Shown piece after piece: positions 35,821 through 43,847 of a DNA stretch of 64,000 nt. Made by a program: the position numbers and the translations under genes. This DNA is from SKHV01 sp963678565 (GTDB lineage Bacteria > Bacteroidota > Bacteroidia > Bacteroidales > Prolixibacteraceae): the NCBI GenBank assembly GCA_963678565.1, contig OY782875.1, positions 248,001 to 312,000 of the forward strand. The letters run 5' to 3'. How positions within the stretch are numbered: the first letter of the stretch is position 1; each line of letters begins with the position of its first letter. The notes below the pieces were generated by a model. That model worked only from the letters and a program-made list of their open reading frames with translations. It had not been told where the DNA came from and searched no databases.

Positions 35821-36759
35821 TTATTGAACTTCTTGCAAAAGGTTTCTTGAAGTTTCTTTATCCAAATTAAGTTGAACTTTGAGTGCCTCTAGGCTGTCGA
35901 ATTTCTTTTCGTCGCGAATGCGTTTTACAAATTCAATGGTAATTTGTTGTTTGTAGATATCTTTATTAAAATCGAAAATATGTACTTCGATGGTTCGATG
36001 ATCGGCATTTCGATTCACGGTTGGTCGATTGCCGATATTCAACATTCCTTTGTAACGATTTCCGTTTTGCTCTACCATCACCGCATAAACTCCTTCTAGC
36101 GGAATTAATTTATTCGGATCGCTTGCGACTACATTTGCTGTAGGAAAATGAATGCTACGTCCGATTCTGTTCCCTTCGGTAACTTCGCCTGTTAAGGAAT
36201 ATCGATAGCCCAAGTATTTATTGGCTACTTCTATTTTACCTGCTTGAAAAGCATTACGAATTTTCGTAGAACTTACGTCTACTTCGCCCACTAAAAAGGC
36301 ATCAATTCTGATCACATCGAATCCATATTTTTTTGAAAGCTCCACAATGTTTTCGAAAGTTCCTTTGCGGTCTTTTCCAAAGCGATGATCGTGGCCAACA
36401 ACCAATGTTTTAATATTTAATTTCTCGATTAAAATCTTCTTTACAAAATCTTCGTATTCTAACGAGGCCACCTCTTTGGTAAACGGATAAACAACTAAAT
36501 TATCAATTCCGGTTTGTGTTAATACATCTTTCTTTTCGTCTAAGGTAGTTAGCAAACGTAAATTTGAAGGATTTTTTGAAACAACTAAGCGCGGATGCGG
36601 ATAAAAAGTAAACAAAACACTCTCTCCATTGGTAGCTTTAGCAATTTCATTCAATTGCTCAATTACTTTTCGATGCCCCAAGTGAACGCCATCGAAAGTT
36701 CCAATAGTTACCACCGGATTTTTTGCCTTAAAATTCTTTGTTCCGTTGTATAAATTCAA
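35821..36759 (-). CDS. ribF: Bifunctional riboflavin kinase/FMN adenylyltransferase, TTG start
   Basis: The enzyme makes FMN and then FAD from riboflavin. N-terminal nucleotidyltransferase: VVTIGTFDGVHLGHRKV, FTFYPHPRLVV, VVGHDHRFGKDRKG and DVSSTKIRNA; C-terminal flavokinase: GRSIHFPTANV, EGVYAV, NIGNRPT and EVHIFDF. An ATG exists at 36840, but a TATTTTTG promoter (36782-36789, with TTG 16 bases before it) lies inside that extension, so the transcript would begin after it. The TTG at 36759 gives NLYNGTKNF directly before the homology and a normal 312-residue product, and is chosen. It lies 73 bases from the divergent TlpA-like gene if the long frame is used, 154 otherwise. Confidence 0.93.
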   Translation of the reverse strand: MNLYNGTKNFKAKNPVVTIGTFDGVHLGHRKVIEQLNEIAKATNGESVLFTFYPHPRLVVSKNPSNLRLLTTLDEKKDVLTQTGIDNLVVYPFTKEVASLEYEDFVKKILIEKLNIKTLVVGHDHRFGKDRKGTFENIVELSKKYGFDVIRIDAFLVGEVDVSSTKIRNAFQAGKIEVANKYLGYRYSLTGEVTEGNRIGRSIHFPTANVVASDPNKLIPLEGVYAVMVEQNGNRYKGMLNIGNRPTVNRNADHRTIEVHIFDFNKDIYKQQITIEFVKRIRDEKKFDSLEALKVQLNLDKETSRNLLQEVQ

Positions 36760-36781
36760 TGTAAGTAAGTTTATTGACAGG

Positions 36782-36808
36782 CAAAAATAAATAAATTGAC
36801 GAAAGCAA
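36782..36808 (-). promoter_or_regulatory. Promoter of ribF (TTG-N16-TATTTTTG)
   Basis: Minus-strand TATTTTTG occupies 36789-36782, with TTG at 36808-36806 before it (16 bases between). Its place inside the longest open frame argues that translation begins downstream, at the TTG codon 36759. Confidence 0.6.
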
Positions 36809-36913
36809 TCTATTTGAATCTTAAAATTTGTTATAATCATCCCCGCTTCTTTCGTTTTTATTATTTTAGCGAAAGATTATATTCAGCAAACAGCAATTAA
36901 TTAAAGAACAAAA

Positions 36914-38059
36914 ATGAAACGTTACGTTTGGTTGATCATCCTATTTGTTATTGCCTACTCGTGTAAAAACTCCGATAATTATACTATTACCGGATCGATT
37001 TCAAACGCTCAAGTAGATTACATTTACCTTGAGAAACTGGAATTATCGAAATCAATTCTGATGGATTCTGCAAAAATTGACAAAGATGGCAATTTCAAAT
37101 TATCGGGAAGCGTTAGTCAGCCAACCTTCTTTTTATTGAAAGTTACTCCTTCGAAATTTGTGACTTTATTGGTTGATTCTACCGATCAAATAAAATTTTC
37201 AGCCGACTTTATTAACTTTTCCAAAGCTTATAAGATTGAAGGATCGTTAGGTTCAGAAAACGTTGCAAAGCTGAACAATCATTTAGCTAAAACCAACTTT
37301 AAACTTGATTCGATTAAAACCTTAATCTCATTAAGTAAAAAAGATGAAAGCTTCAAGGATCGAATGCTAGCTTGGCAAACCGAAATTGATACCATCAAAC
37401 AACAGCAAGTAAAGTTTTCAAATAATTTCATTCTTGAAAATCCATTTTCGCTTGCATCAGTGTTGGCTGTATATCAAAAATTCAACGATGGAACCTTTGT
37501 AATTCAGGATTTGCAAACCATAAAAATTACTGCTTCTGCTTTACATTCAATGTATCCGAATTCGTCACACACAAAGGCCTTGTATCGTGATACAAAACAA
37601 ATGATGCAGCGCTCGGACAATCTAAAGATCAAGCAAATGATCAATAAATATGGTCAAAACTCACCAGATATAACCTTGAAAAATCAATATGGAAATGAGA
37701 AAACACTATCCGATTTAAGAGGCAAATACGTATTGCTTCAATTTTGGGCATCTTATGACCGTGTAAGCCGAATTCAAAACCCGGTGCTAAAAGAAAACTA
37801 CAAGAAATTTAAACGCAAGGACTTCGAAATTTATCAAGTAAGTGTTGATTCGATGCAAGGCGATTGGGTACAGGCAATTGAAGAAGATCAACTCAACTGG
37901 ACCAATGTGAGCACAATTGGAACCAATTTCTCCGCTCTCATGAATTACAATGTGAACCAAATCCCAATGAATTACCTATTAGATAAAGAAGGAAACATTA
38001 TTGGGAAAAACCTAAGCGGCCCTGCTCTACACGCAAAATTGAACGAAATTTTGAACTAA
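36914..38059 (+). CDS. TlpA-like thioredoxin-fold lipoprotein lacking the CxxC motif
   Basis: A 381-residue lipoprotein (LIILFVIAYSC, Cys-17). Residues about 22-110 look like the DUF4369 beta-domain often found before thioredoxin domains in Bacteroidota, then a helical linker, and from about 248 a TlpA/ResA-like fold: SPDITLKNQYGNEKTLSDL, KYVLLQFWAS, VSVDS and the cis-Pro QIPMNYLLDKEG (Pro-351). Where an active member has FWASWCGPCR, this one has FWASYDRVSR (277-286), so both redox cysteines are gone (Asp-282 and Ser-285) and the lipid-bearing Cys is the only cysteine in the whole protein. It cannot act as a disulfide reductase and is more likely a binding or scaffold protein. Divergent from ribF. 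Confidence 0.82.
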   Translation: MKRYVWLIILFVIAYSCKNSDNYTITGSISNAQVDYIYLEKLELSKSILMDSAKIDKDGNFKLSGSVSQPTFFLLKVTPSKFVTLLVDSTDQIKFSADFINFSKAYKIEGSLGSENVAKLNNHLAKTNFKLDSIKTLISLSKKDESFKDRMLAWQTEIDTIKQQQVKFSNNFILENPFSLASVLAVYQKFNDGTFVIQDLQTIKITASALHSMYPNSSHTKALYRDTKQMMQRSDNLKIKQMINKYGQNSPDITLKNQYGNEKTLSDLRGKYVLLQFWASYDRVSRIQNPVLKENYKKFKRKDFEIYQVSVDSMQGDWVQAIEEDQLNWTNVSTIGTNFSALMNYNVNQIPMNYLLDKEGNIIGKNLSGPALHAKLNEILN

Positions 38060-38174
38060 TTAATCGGAATATTCGATAAAATTGATAAGAATTTCTCGAT
38101 ACTTGTTGATTTACAAAGTAGATTACTGATTTTTTCTAACTTGCGCCCGTTTTTAAATTCTGATTCACAAAATT

Positions 38175-38933
38175 TTGACAAAAAAACGAACATATTTTGT
38201 TTCTGATGTTCACCTTGGATCGCCTGCTGTAAACAACAACAAAGAACGCGAAAAGCTTTTTGTTGAATGGTTAGACAAGGCGGCTATGGATGCTGAAGCA
38301 ATTTACCTGATGGGAGACATCTTCGACTTTTGGTATGAATACAAACAGGTGGTACCTAAGGGATTTGTTCGAACTTTAGGCAAAATTGCAGAAATTACTG
38401 ATCGAGGAATTCCCATTTATTATTTTACCGGAAATCACGACATCTGGATTTTTGATTATTTCACTCAAGAACTAGGAGTTGAAATGCACCGTAAATACCA
38501 AGTGAAAGAGATTCAGGGAAAAACATTTTTTCTGGCTCATGGCGATGGCTTAGAGCCCGAAGAAAAAGGATATCTCTTCTTGAAAAGTATTTTTGAAAGC
38601 AAAATTGCACAATTTCATTTTAATTTATTACACCCAGATATTGGGATGTGGCTTGGATTAAAGTGGGCAAAACAGAGTAAAATTGCAAAAATCAAGAATC
38701 CAAATCACGATGAAGAAAAAGAATTCAAAAGAAACCTTAATTTTGTGCAGAATTTTAAACACGATTCAATTATCAATTTCTTTATCATGGGGCATCGCCA
38801 CGTACTGAGAAACGAAAAATTGAATGAAAATTCATCGATTGTAATGTTGGGAGATTGGTTTAAATATTTCTCGTTTGCAGTCTTCGATGGGGAGAAAATG
38901 GAAGTCAAAACAATATACGATAAAGACTGGTAA
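38175..38933 (+). CDS. lpxH: UDP-2,3-diacylglucosamine diphosphatase LpxH, TTG start
   Basis: A 252-residue metallophosphoesterase of lipid A synthesis that cleaves UDP-2,3-diacylglucosamine to lipid X and UMP at the inner membrane. Motifs: FVSDVHLGSP (Asp, His), LMGDIFDFWYEY, FTGNHDIWIFDY, LAHGDGLEP and FIMGHRHVL. The first Met in frame comes only after these motifs begin, so the TTG at 38175 (TTG ACA AAA AAA CGA) must be the start; it gives the normal N-terminus. The FabH-like gene follows after 12 bases, which suggests an operon for envelope lipids. A paralogue with a different context lies at 2511-3350. Confidence 0.92.
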   Translation: MTKKRTYFVSDVHLGSPAVNNNKEREKLFVEWLDKAAMDAEAIYLMGDIFDFWYEYKQVVPKGFVRTLGKIAEITDRGIPIYYFTGNHDIWIFDYFTQELGVEMHRKYQVKEIQGKTFFLAHGDGLEPEEKGYLFLKSIFESKIAQFHFNLLHPDIGMWLGLKWAKQSKIAKIKNPNHDEEKEFKRNLNFVQNFKHDSIINFFIMGHRHVLRNEKLNENSSIVMLGDWFKYFSFAVFDGEKMEVKTIYDKDW

Positions 38934-38945
38934 GATTTTTAAATT

Positions 38946-40034
38946 ATGAGTAAACAGCTTTACACAACCATTATTGGTTCAGGAAGTTATATACCTGAAG
39001 TATTGGTAAAGAACAGTGATTTCATTAACGACGATTTTTACGAACCAAAAACAAATGAAAAAATCGATAAAGATAATGTTGAGATCATTGCAAAATTTAA
39101 CGAGATCACAAACATCGAGGAGCGTCGATATGCCCAACCAGAACAAATGACTTCTGACTTGGGAGCCTTGGCTGCTAAAGATGCTTTAGAAAGTTCAAAT
39201 ATTGATCCGGATTCATTAGATTTTATTATCGTAGGTCACAACTTTGGTGACATGGAACACGATACCAACCGCTCAAATTTAATTCCAAATATTGCTTCTA
39301 GAGTTAAGCAACATTTAGAAATTAAAAAGCCATCGATTGTTGCATTCGATGTTTTGGCAGGTTGTCCGGGATGGGTTCAGGCAATGACTGTTGCCAATGC
39401 TTTGATAAAATCGGGTACTTACAAACGAGGATTGGTTATTGGTGCCGATGTTAACTCACGTGTGGGTGATCCTTACGATCGTGATAAAATGATATTTGCC
39501 GATGGAGCAGGAGCCGTTATTGTAGAAGGAACTGAAAGTGAAACTCCGGTAGGAATTATTTCTCACGCCGAAAGAACTGATGCTGTAGATTGGGCTGAAT
39601 TGTTAGTAATGGGGCCTTCTGTGAATAAAGCGCATGATCAAACACAACGATTCATTAATATGCAAGGACACAAAGTTTATGTTTATGCATTACAAAATGT
39701 ACCGGGTGTAGCCAAAGAAGCAATGGAAAAAGCGGGCATTGGAATCGACGATGTAAAAAAAGTACTCATTCATCAAGCCAACGAAAAAATGGACGAAGCC
39801 ATTTTCCAGCGCTTAATGAAAGTATATAAAAAACGGAATGTTGACTCGACAGAAATTATGCCCATGACTATTAACAAATTGGGAAATACTTCGGCAGCAA
39901 CAGTTCCAACCATGTACGATTTGATCAAAAAAGGCAAAATGGAAGGACACGAAATTAATAAAGGTGATTACATTATTTTCACTTCGGTTGGTGCCGGAAT
40001 GAATATCAATGCAATCGTTTATAAAGAAGCATAG
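38946..40034 (+). CDS. 3-oxoacyl-ACP synthase III (FabH-like) family condensing enzyme
   Basis: A 362-residue thiolase-fold enzyme with the complete Cys-His-Asn triad: DVLAGCPGWVQAM (Cys-140), LIHQANEKM (His near 278) and LGNTSAATVP (Asn near 318), and the C-terminal SVGAGMNINAIVY. FabH enzymes start fatty-acid synthesis by condensing acetyl-CoA with malonyl-ACP. An insertion-rich N-terminal part (FINDDFYEPKTNEKIDKDN) and IGADVNSRVGDPYDRDKM set it apart from the housekeeping form; the branch could make branched-chain or unusual acyl products. Cotranscribed with lpxH; a strong terminator follows. Confidence 0.87.
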   Translation: MSKQLYTTIIGSGSYIPEVLVKNSDFINDDFYEPKTNEKIDKDNVEIIAKFNEITNIEERRYAQPEQMTSDLGALAAKDALESSNIDPDSLDFIIVGHNFGDMEHDTNRSNLIPNIASRVKQHLEIKKPSIVAFDVLAGCPGWVQAMTVANALIKSGTYKRGLVIGADVNSRVGDPYDRDKMIFADGAGAVIVEGTESETPVGIISHAERTDAVDWAELLVMGPSVNKAHDQTQRFINMQGHKVYVYALQNVPGVAKEAMEKAGIGIDDVKKVLIHQANEKMDEAIFQRLMKVYKKRNVDSTEIMPMTINKLGNTSAATVPTMYDLIKKGKMEGHEINKGDYIIFTSVGAGMNINAIVYKEA

Positions 40035-40053
40035 TTACTTCTGATAAGGCATA

Positions 40054-40082
40054 AAAAAGGCTGGAATTTCCGGCCTTTTTTT
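40054..40082. terminator. Terminator between the FabH-like and aspartate kinase genes
   Basis: An 11-base stem with one G-T pair (AAAAAGGCTGG 40054-40064 with CCGGCCTTTTT 40070-40080) and a five-base loop, with T-runs usable in both directions for the convergent genes. Confidence 0.88.
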
Positions 40083-41346
40083 ATGCCTTGTTTTTTACAA
40101 TAAACCTCGCCATGCTTCGGGTTCGCTGCTGAACAAAAACTTCTTTGTTAATCAATTCTTGCGCTACAGCTTCATCGGTATAATTCCTAATTGTGAGTAA
40201 TTCTAAGCCATCGTTATAACGTACTTCAAACTCCTCCGACAAGGCTTCAATCAATTCAATCCCTCCTCGCTCGGGCTTATCAATGGCAACAGTTAATTTT
40301 AAGGCCGATTGCTGTATTAAATTGATATGCATTTTTAGCTGATAGAAAGTCTCGAAAATCCACGATAAATTTTCCTCATTCATAAATGAAAAATCGGGCT
40401 GCAAAATTGTAATCAACAGCTGTTTCGGTTTCACAATGTAAATAGGTACTCGTTTAGTTTTCGGCAACATTTGATCAGGACCAATTAATGTACCTTTTGC
40501 ATCGGGTTTTAAAAAAGAACGTACATACATTGGGATATCGTTATTTTGAAGCGGCTTGATCGTTTTGGGGTGAATTACCTTTGCACCGAAAAAAGTTAGT
40601 TCTACCGCCTCCTGATAGCTTAAAGCATCTATTTTAACCGGCTTTTGATGATATCGTGGATCAGCATTTAAAATACCCGGCACATCTTTCCAAACCTCCA
40701 CTTGTTTTGCTTTTAAAATCGACGCTAAAATTGCTGCAGTATAATCCGAACCTTCGCGACCTAAAGTTGTGGTCATATCGGTTGTGGTTCCACCAATAAA
40801 CCCTTGCGTAACATACACATCAGAATTTTTAAAGTTAAATGCTTCGGCCATTAAAGTCTCCGACAACTCAAAATCAACGTTCGCTTCGCGCCACTGATCG
40901 TCTGTTTTTAATAAATATCGAATATCCTTCCATTCATTTTTAACTTCAATTTCATTTAAATAAGCACTCACAATTTTTGTAGAAAGCAATTCGCCATAGC
41001 TAATTATCTGATCGTATTCAAAATCATAATTTAAAGACGGTGCTTTTTGCAAACGATCTTCCAACTTAAAAAACAAGGCATCTATTTCGCTAAAAATTAT
41101 GTTGTTCGACTGAAAAACCTGTTCCATAATATCGCGATGATATTGTTTTATGAATTCAAAGTTGGTCCACATCGATTCCTTGTTTTCAAAAAAACTTTTA
41201 AATAGATCTTCAAAGGCATTGGTCATTTTACCCATTGCCGACACTACAACAACTATTTTTCCTTCCGATTTAGAAACAATAGCGCCTAAATTCTGAATTC
41301 CTTTGGCATCTTTCACCGATGCGCCACCAAATTTGAAAACTCTCAT
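40081..41346 (-). CDS. Aspartate kinase
   Basis: A 421-residue enzyme phosphorylating aspartate, the first step to lysine, threonine and methionine. The kinase domain shows the opening VFKFGGASVKDA, VVVVSAMGKMTNAFEDL, ISYGELLSTKIVSAYL, TTTLGREGSDYTAAILA and GVPGILN-type block DVPGILNADPRY; the C-terminal third is a pair of ACT-like domains (VYIVKPKQLLITILQ, LKLTVAIDKPE) for feedback control. It is a monofunctional form without a homoserine dehydrogenase fusion, so it most likely supplies the meso-DAP/lysine branch together with dapL (55363-56592) and lysA (45084-46349), though those genes are not adjacent. The symbol is left open because several isozymes are usual. Confidence 0.93.
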   Translation of the reverse strand: MRVFKFGGASVKDAKGIQNLGAIVSKSEGKIVVVVSAMGKMTNAFEDLFKSFFENKESMWTNFEFIKQYHRDIMEQVFQSNNIIFSEIDALFFKLEDRLQKAPSLNYDFEYDQIISYGELLSTKIVSAYLNEIEVKNEWKDIRYLLKTDDQWREANVDFELSETLMAEAFNFKNSDVYVTQGFIGGTTTDMTTTLGREGSDYTAAILASILKAKQVEVWKDVPGILNADPRYHQKPVKIDALSYQEAVELTFFGAKVIHPKTIKPLQNNDIPMYVRSFLKPDAKGTLIGPDQMLPKTKRVPIYIVKPKQLLITILQPDFSFMNEENLSWIFETFYQLKMHINLIQQSALKLTVAIDKPERGGIELIEALSEEFEVRYNDGLELLTIRNYTDEAVAQELINKEVFVQQRTRSMARFIVKNKA

Positions 41347-41435
41347 AATTATTAAGTTAGATGTGCAATTTAAAATAATAAACGACGCTTGGTTCTGATA
41401 ATTATCAGAGATCGAAAGTTAATAAGAGATTATAT

Positions 41436-41443
41436 TATATTTG
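41436..41443 (+). promoter_or_regulatory. Candidate -7 element (TATATTTG) for rimM
   Basis: Exact TAnnTTTG match 17 bases before the rimM start codon; no well-placed -33 TTG. Confidence 0.4.
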
Positions 41444-41459
41444 CTATACATTAGCACCG

Positions 41460-41990
41460 ATGAATAAATCAATTGAAAAAATAGAATTCAAAGAAATTGG
41501 ATCGACTCAAAAGCCGCATGGTTTACAAGGTGAATTGTCGCTTACTTTGCTTGATGGAATGGATTTAACGCTCGAATCAATCGAGTGGCTTTTTCTAGAA
41601 GTTGATGGTTTGCCTTTACCTTTTAAGGTGGAAGAAATTAGATTTCGAACCGATACTTTGGCCATTGTAAAACTGCAATTTATTGAATCGCAAGAGGAAG
41701 CTCGTAAATTTTCGAACTGCAAAATTTTGATTGATAAAGAAGCAATTGTTTTCAAAGAAGAAAATTATTCGCCTGAATTATTAAAGGGATATACTTTAAT
41801 TGATCAGCAAATAGGAGAGATTGGTTCCATTCTTCAAGTGGATGATTATAACGGAAATTTGGTAATTACGGTGAATTATCAACAAGAAGAGGTTTTAATT
41901 CCTCTAAACGATGAATTTATCCATTCAATCGATACCAAAACCGAGACAATTGTATTTAGCTGCCCTCCCGGAATATTAGATTCAGAATAA
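41460..41990 (+). CDS. rimM: Ribosome maturation factor RimM
   Basis: A 176-residue 16S rRNA processing factor that helps the 30S head domain mature near ribosomal protein S19. The N-terminal barrel (FKEIGSTQKPHGLQGELSL) and the C-terminal PRC-barrel (LLKGYTLIDQQIGEIGSI and VLIPLNDEFIHSID) are both present and in order. Elsewhere rimM commonly precedes trmD; here the two are about 8 kb apart. Its last nine bases overlap the end of the convergent thioesterase gene, with no terminator between them. Confidence 0.93.
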   Translation: MNKSIEKIEFKEIGSTQKPHGLQGELSLTLLDGMDLTLESIEWLFLEVDGLPLPFKVEEIRFRTDTLAIVKLQFIESQEEARKFSNCKILIDKEAIVFKEENYSPELLKGYTLIDQQIGEIGSILQVDDYNGNLVITVNYQQEEVLIPLNDEFIHSIDTKTETIVFSCPPGILDSE

Positions 41991-42395
41991 TTCCTTTTCA
42001 AAATTGCGAATATCGTTTCGCCAGCTTTCGGGCATTTCCATCGAACAGTTGTTTGCAAAATCGAAGCAAACCATGGTGGTATGGCTTTCGCACTTAATTG
42101 ATTTATCGTCAACACCTCTGATTTGCTGGTGAAGCTTAAAACTTTTATTCCCAATTTTTGTCACTTTAGTAACCACTTCAATATGGTCGTTTAAGCTAAT
42201 TTGCTGAAAGAAATTGGTGTTTGTTCCGGCAATGACTACCCCTTTTTTTCGATACTCAATACCGCCTTTAAAAACTTCATCGAAATACGATACTCGTCCC
42301 AAATCGAAATAATTAAAGTAAACCGAATTATTCACATGCCCCATTAAATCGATGTCGTTAAAGCGAATTTGAATTGAAAGTTTTTGACGAAACAT
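41982..42395 (-). CDS. Acyl-CoA thioesterase, 4-hydroxybenzoyl-CoA thioesterase-like hotdog protein
   Basis: A 137-residue single hotdog-fold protein with the 4HBT active-site sequence RFNDIDLMGHVNNSVYFNYF (Asp in the usual nucleophile/base place), followed by the helix GRVSYFDEVF. Such enzymes hydrolyse acyl-CoA or acyl-ACP thioesters and act as homotetramers. The specific acyl chain is unknown. The gene converges on rimM with a nine-base overlap of the 3' ends (41982-41990) and begins 123 bases away from the divergent head-GIN gene. Confidence 0.9.
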   Translation of the reverse strand: MFRQKLSIQIRFNDIDLMGHVNNSVYFNYFDLGRVSYFDEVFKGGIEYRKKGVVIAGTNTNFFQQISLNDHIEVVTKVTKIGNKSFKLHQQIRGVDDKSIKCESHTTMVCFDFANNCSMEMPESWRNDIRNFEKELF

Positions 42396-42517
42396 AGGAT
42401 TTCATTTATTTGTACATACAAAACTAATGAATTAGAACGTTTATCAAGAAAAGATGTAACAATACAACAATAAAATCGTCCTATAAAAAGACATTTAGGA
42501 AACACAAATTTTAAAGT

Positions 42518-43219
42518 ATGAAGAAATTAATATTGATAGCTGCTGTATTATTCTTATCGATCAGTCATTCGTTTGCCGATACAGCAAAACGTACAGTTGA
42601 TAAATTCGATCAAATATCGCTTCGAATTGATGCAACTTTACAATACGAACAAGGAGACATCCAAAAAATTCAAATTAAAGCAAGTGAAGAAACCCTTGAA
42701 AAAATCATTACCGAAGTAAAGGATGGTAAACTCATTATCCGCTTAAAATTGGAAGATCGTTGGTTTAATAAAAAGAAAATTGGACCTGTTGTTATTAAGG
42801 TTACTTCTCCCGATATTACTGGATTAAGCATTGCAGGAAGTGGTGATATTATTGCCGAAGATGCAATTTCTTCGGATATAATGTATTTGAATATTGCTGG
42901 AAGTGGTGATATAAAACTTGCTGAATTGAACTGCGAGAAGCTTGATGCAGTTATAAGCGGAAGCGGTAACATTGTGCTTTCGGGAAAAGAAAAAGCAATG
43001 AATACCGAAGTGAACATTAATGGTTCAGGCGACTTTAAAGCAGAACAGTTTAAAACTTATTATGCCAAAATAAGAATTGCCGGATCGGGCGATTGTACAC
43101 TTTATGTGCGCAAACACATCGAAGCAAAAATTGTAGGTTCGGGAAATGTAAAATACAAAGGAAACCCTTCTATCGATGCCACTTTTACCGGATCGGGTAA
43201 GGTTAAAGAACTAGATTAA
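42518..43219 (+). CDS. Exported head-GIN domain (DUF2807) protein
   Basis: A 233-residue protein with a signal peptide (LILIAAVLFLSISHSFA) and no lipobox. After it comes the DUF2807 auto-transporter-adhesin-like head-GIN domain, a right-handed parallel beta-helix with repeats around GSGD (IAGSGDIIAEDA, IAGSGDIKLAEL, INGSGDFKAEQF, IAGSGDCTLYV, FTGSGKVKELD); the Gly-Ser-Gly turns recur about every 20-25 residues. The family is very common in Bacteroidota but has no established role; it is thought to be a periplasmic or surface protein. It ends with a strong terminator and stands alone. Confidence 0.85.
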   Translation: MKKLILIAAVLFLSISHSFADTAKRTVDKFDQISLRIDATLQYEQGDIQKIQIKASEETLEKIITEVKDGKLIIRLKLEDRWFNKKKIGPVVIKVTSPDITGLSIAGSGDIIAEDAISSDIMYLNIAGSGDIKLAELNCEKLDAVISGSGNIVLSGKEKAMNTEVNINGSGDFKAEQFKTYYAKIRIAGSGDCTLYVRKHIEAKIVGSGNVKYKGNPSIDATFTGSGKVKELD

Positions 43220-43238
43220 AAGCAATAAAAACAAAAAA

Positions 43239-43275
43239 GGCTTTCTATTAAGTTATTCAATAGAAAGCCCTTTTT
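43239..43275. terminator. Terminator between the head-GIN and TsaC-like genes
   Basis: An 11-base perfect stem (GGCTTTCTATT 43239-43249 with AATAGAAAGCC 43259-43269), nine-base loop and T-run, between convergent genes. Confidence 0.88.
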
Positions 43276-43846
43276 ATTCCCGAATAACTTGAACCACGCC
43301 TCCGGTTCCTATTTTTATAATGCTCGATGGAGACGGATTGGCTGTTTCTTCTTGACGATATTTGACCACATAATCTACTTTTTCGAGCAATTCTTCCGAA
43401 ATATCATCGAATTTTTGAGGAGAAGGCGCTCCGCTTATATTGGCCGAAGTAGAAACAATGGGCTTTTTAAATCGCTGAAGCAAAGCGCTTGAAAATTCTT
43501 CGCTCGTAACACGAAGTCCAACACTTCCATCAGCTGCAATTAAATTCACCGCTAAATTTTTAGCCTTATCGTAAATTACGGTTGTCGGTTTAACAGCCAA
43601 TTCAACCAAATCTAAAGCAACATCGGGAACATCGTCTACATACGATTGGATACGCCCTACATTGTTTAGTAAAACCAGCATGCTTTTGCTATCTTCTCGT
43701 TGTTTTATCTCATAAATTCGTTTTACTGCTTCGGCATTGGTCGCATCGCATCCAATTCCCCAAATGGTATCGGTTGGGTAAATAATTACACCACCATTTT
43801 GAAGCACTTCAACTGCCTTTCGTATATCGTCTTTAAAGTCTTCCAT
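43274..43846 (-). CDS. L-threonylcarbamoyladenylate synthase (TsaC/Sua5/YrdC family)
   Basis: A 190-residue YrdC-domain enzyme that makes threonylcarbamoyl-AMP from threonine, bicarbonate and ATP for the t6A modification at position 37 of ANN-decoding tRNAs. The YrdC cleft is visible: GGVIIYPTDTIWGIGCDA, EIKQREDSKSMLVLL, VGLRVTSEE and KPIVSTSANISGAPSP. It lacks the extra Sua5 domain, so it is the short TsaC-like form. The upstream glycosyltransferase gene (43848-44972) ends one base before this start, so the two are cotranscribed, an arrangement that probably reflects only gene packing. Confidence 0.93.
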   Translation of the reverse strand: MEDFKDDIRKAVEVLQNGGVIIYPTDTIWGIGCDATNAEAVKRIYEIKQREDSKSMLVLLNNVGRIQSYVDDVPDVALDLVELAVKPTTVIYDKAKNLAVNLIAADGSVGLRVTSEEFSSALLQRFKKPIVSTSANISGAPSPQKFDDISEELLEKVDYVVKYRQEETANPSPSSIIKIGTGGVVQVIRE

Positions 43847-43847
43847 A

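Noticed and set aside
33010..41990. Single trmD-rimM operon as in many bacteria
   Set aside because: The two genes are about 8 kb apart with terminators and opposite-strand genes between them.
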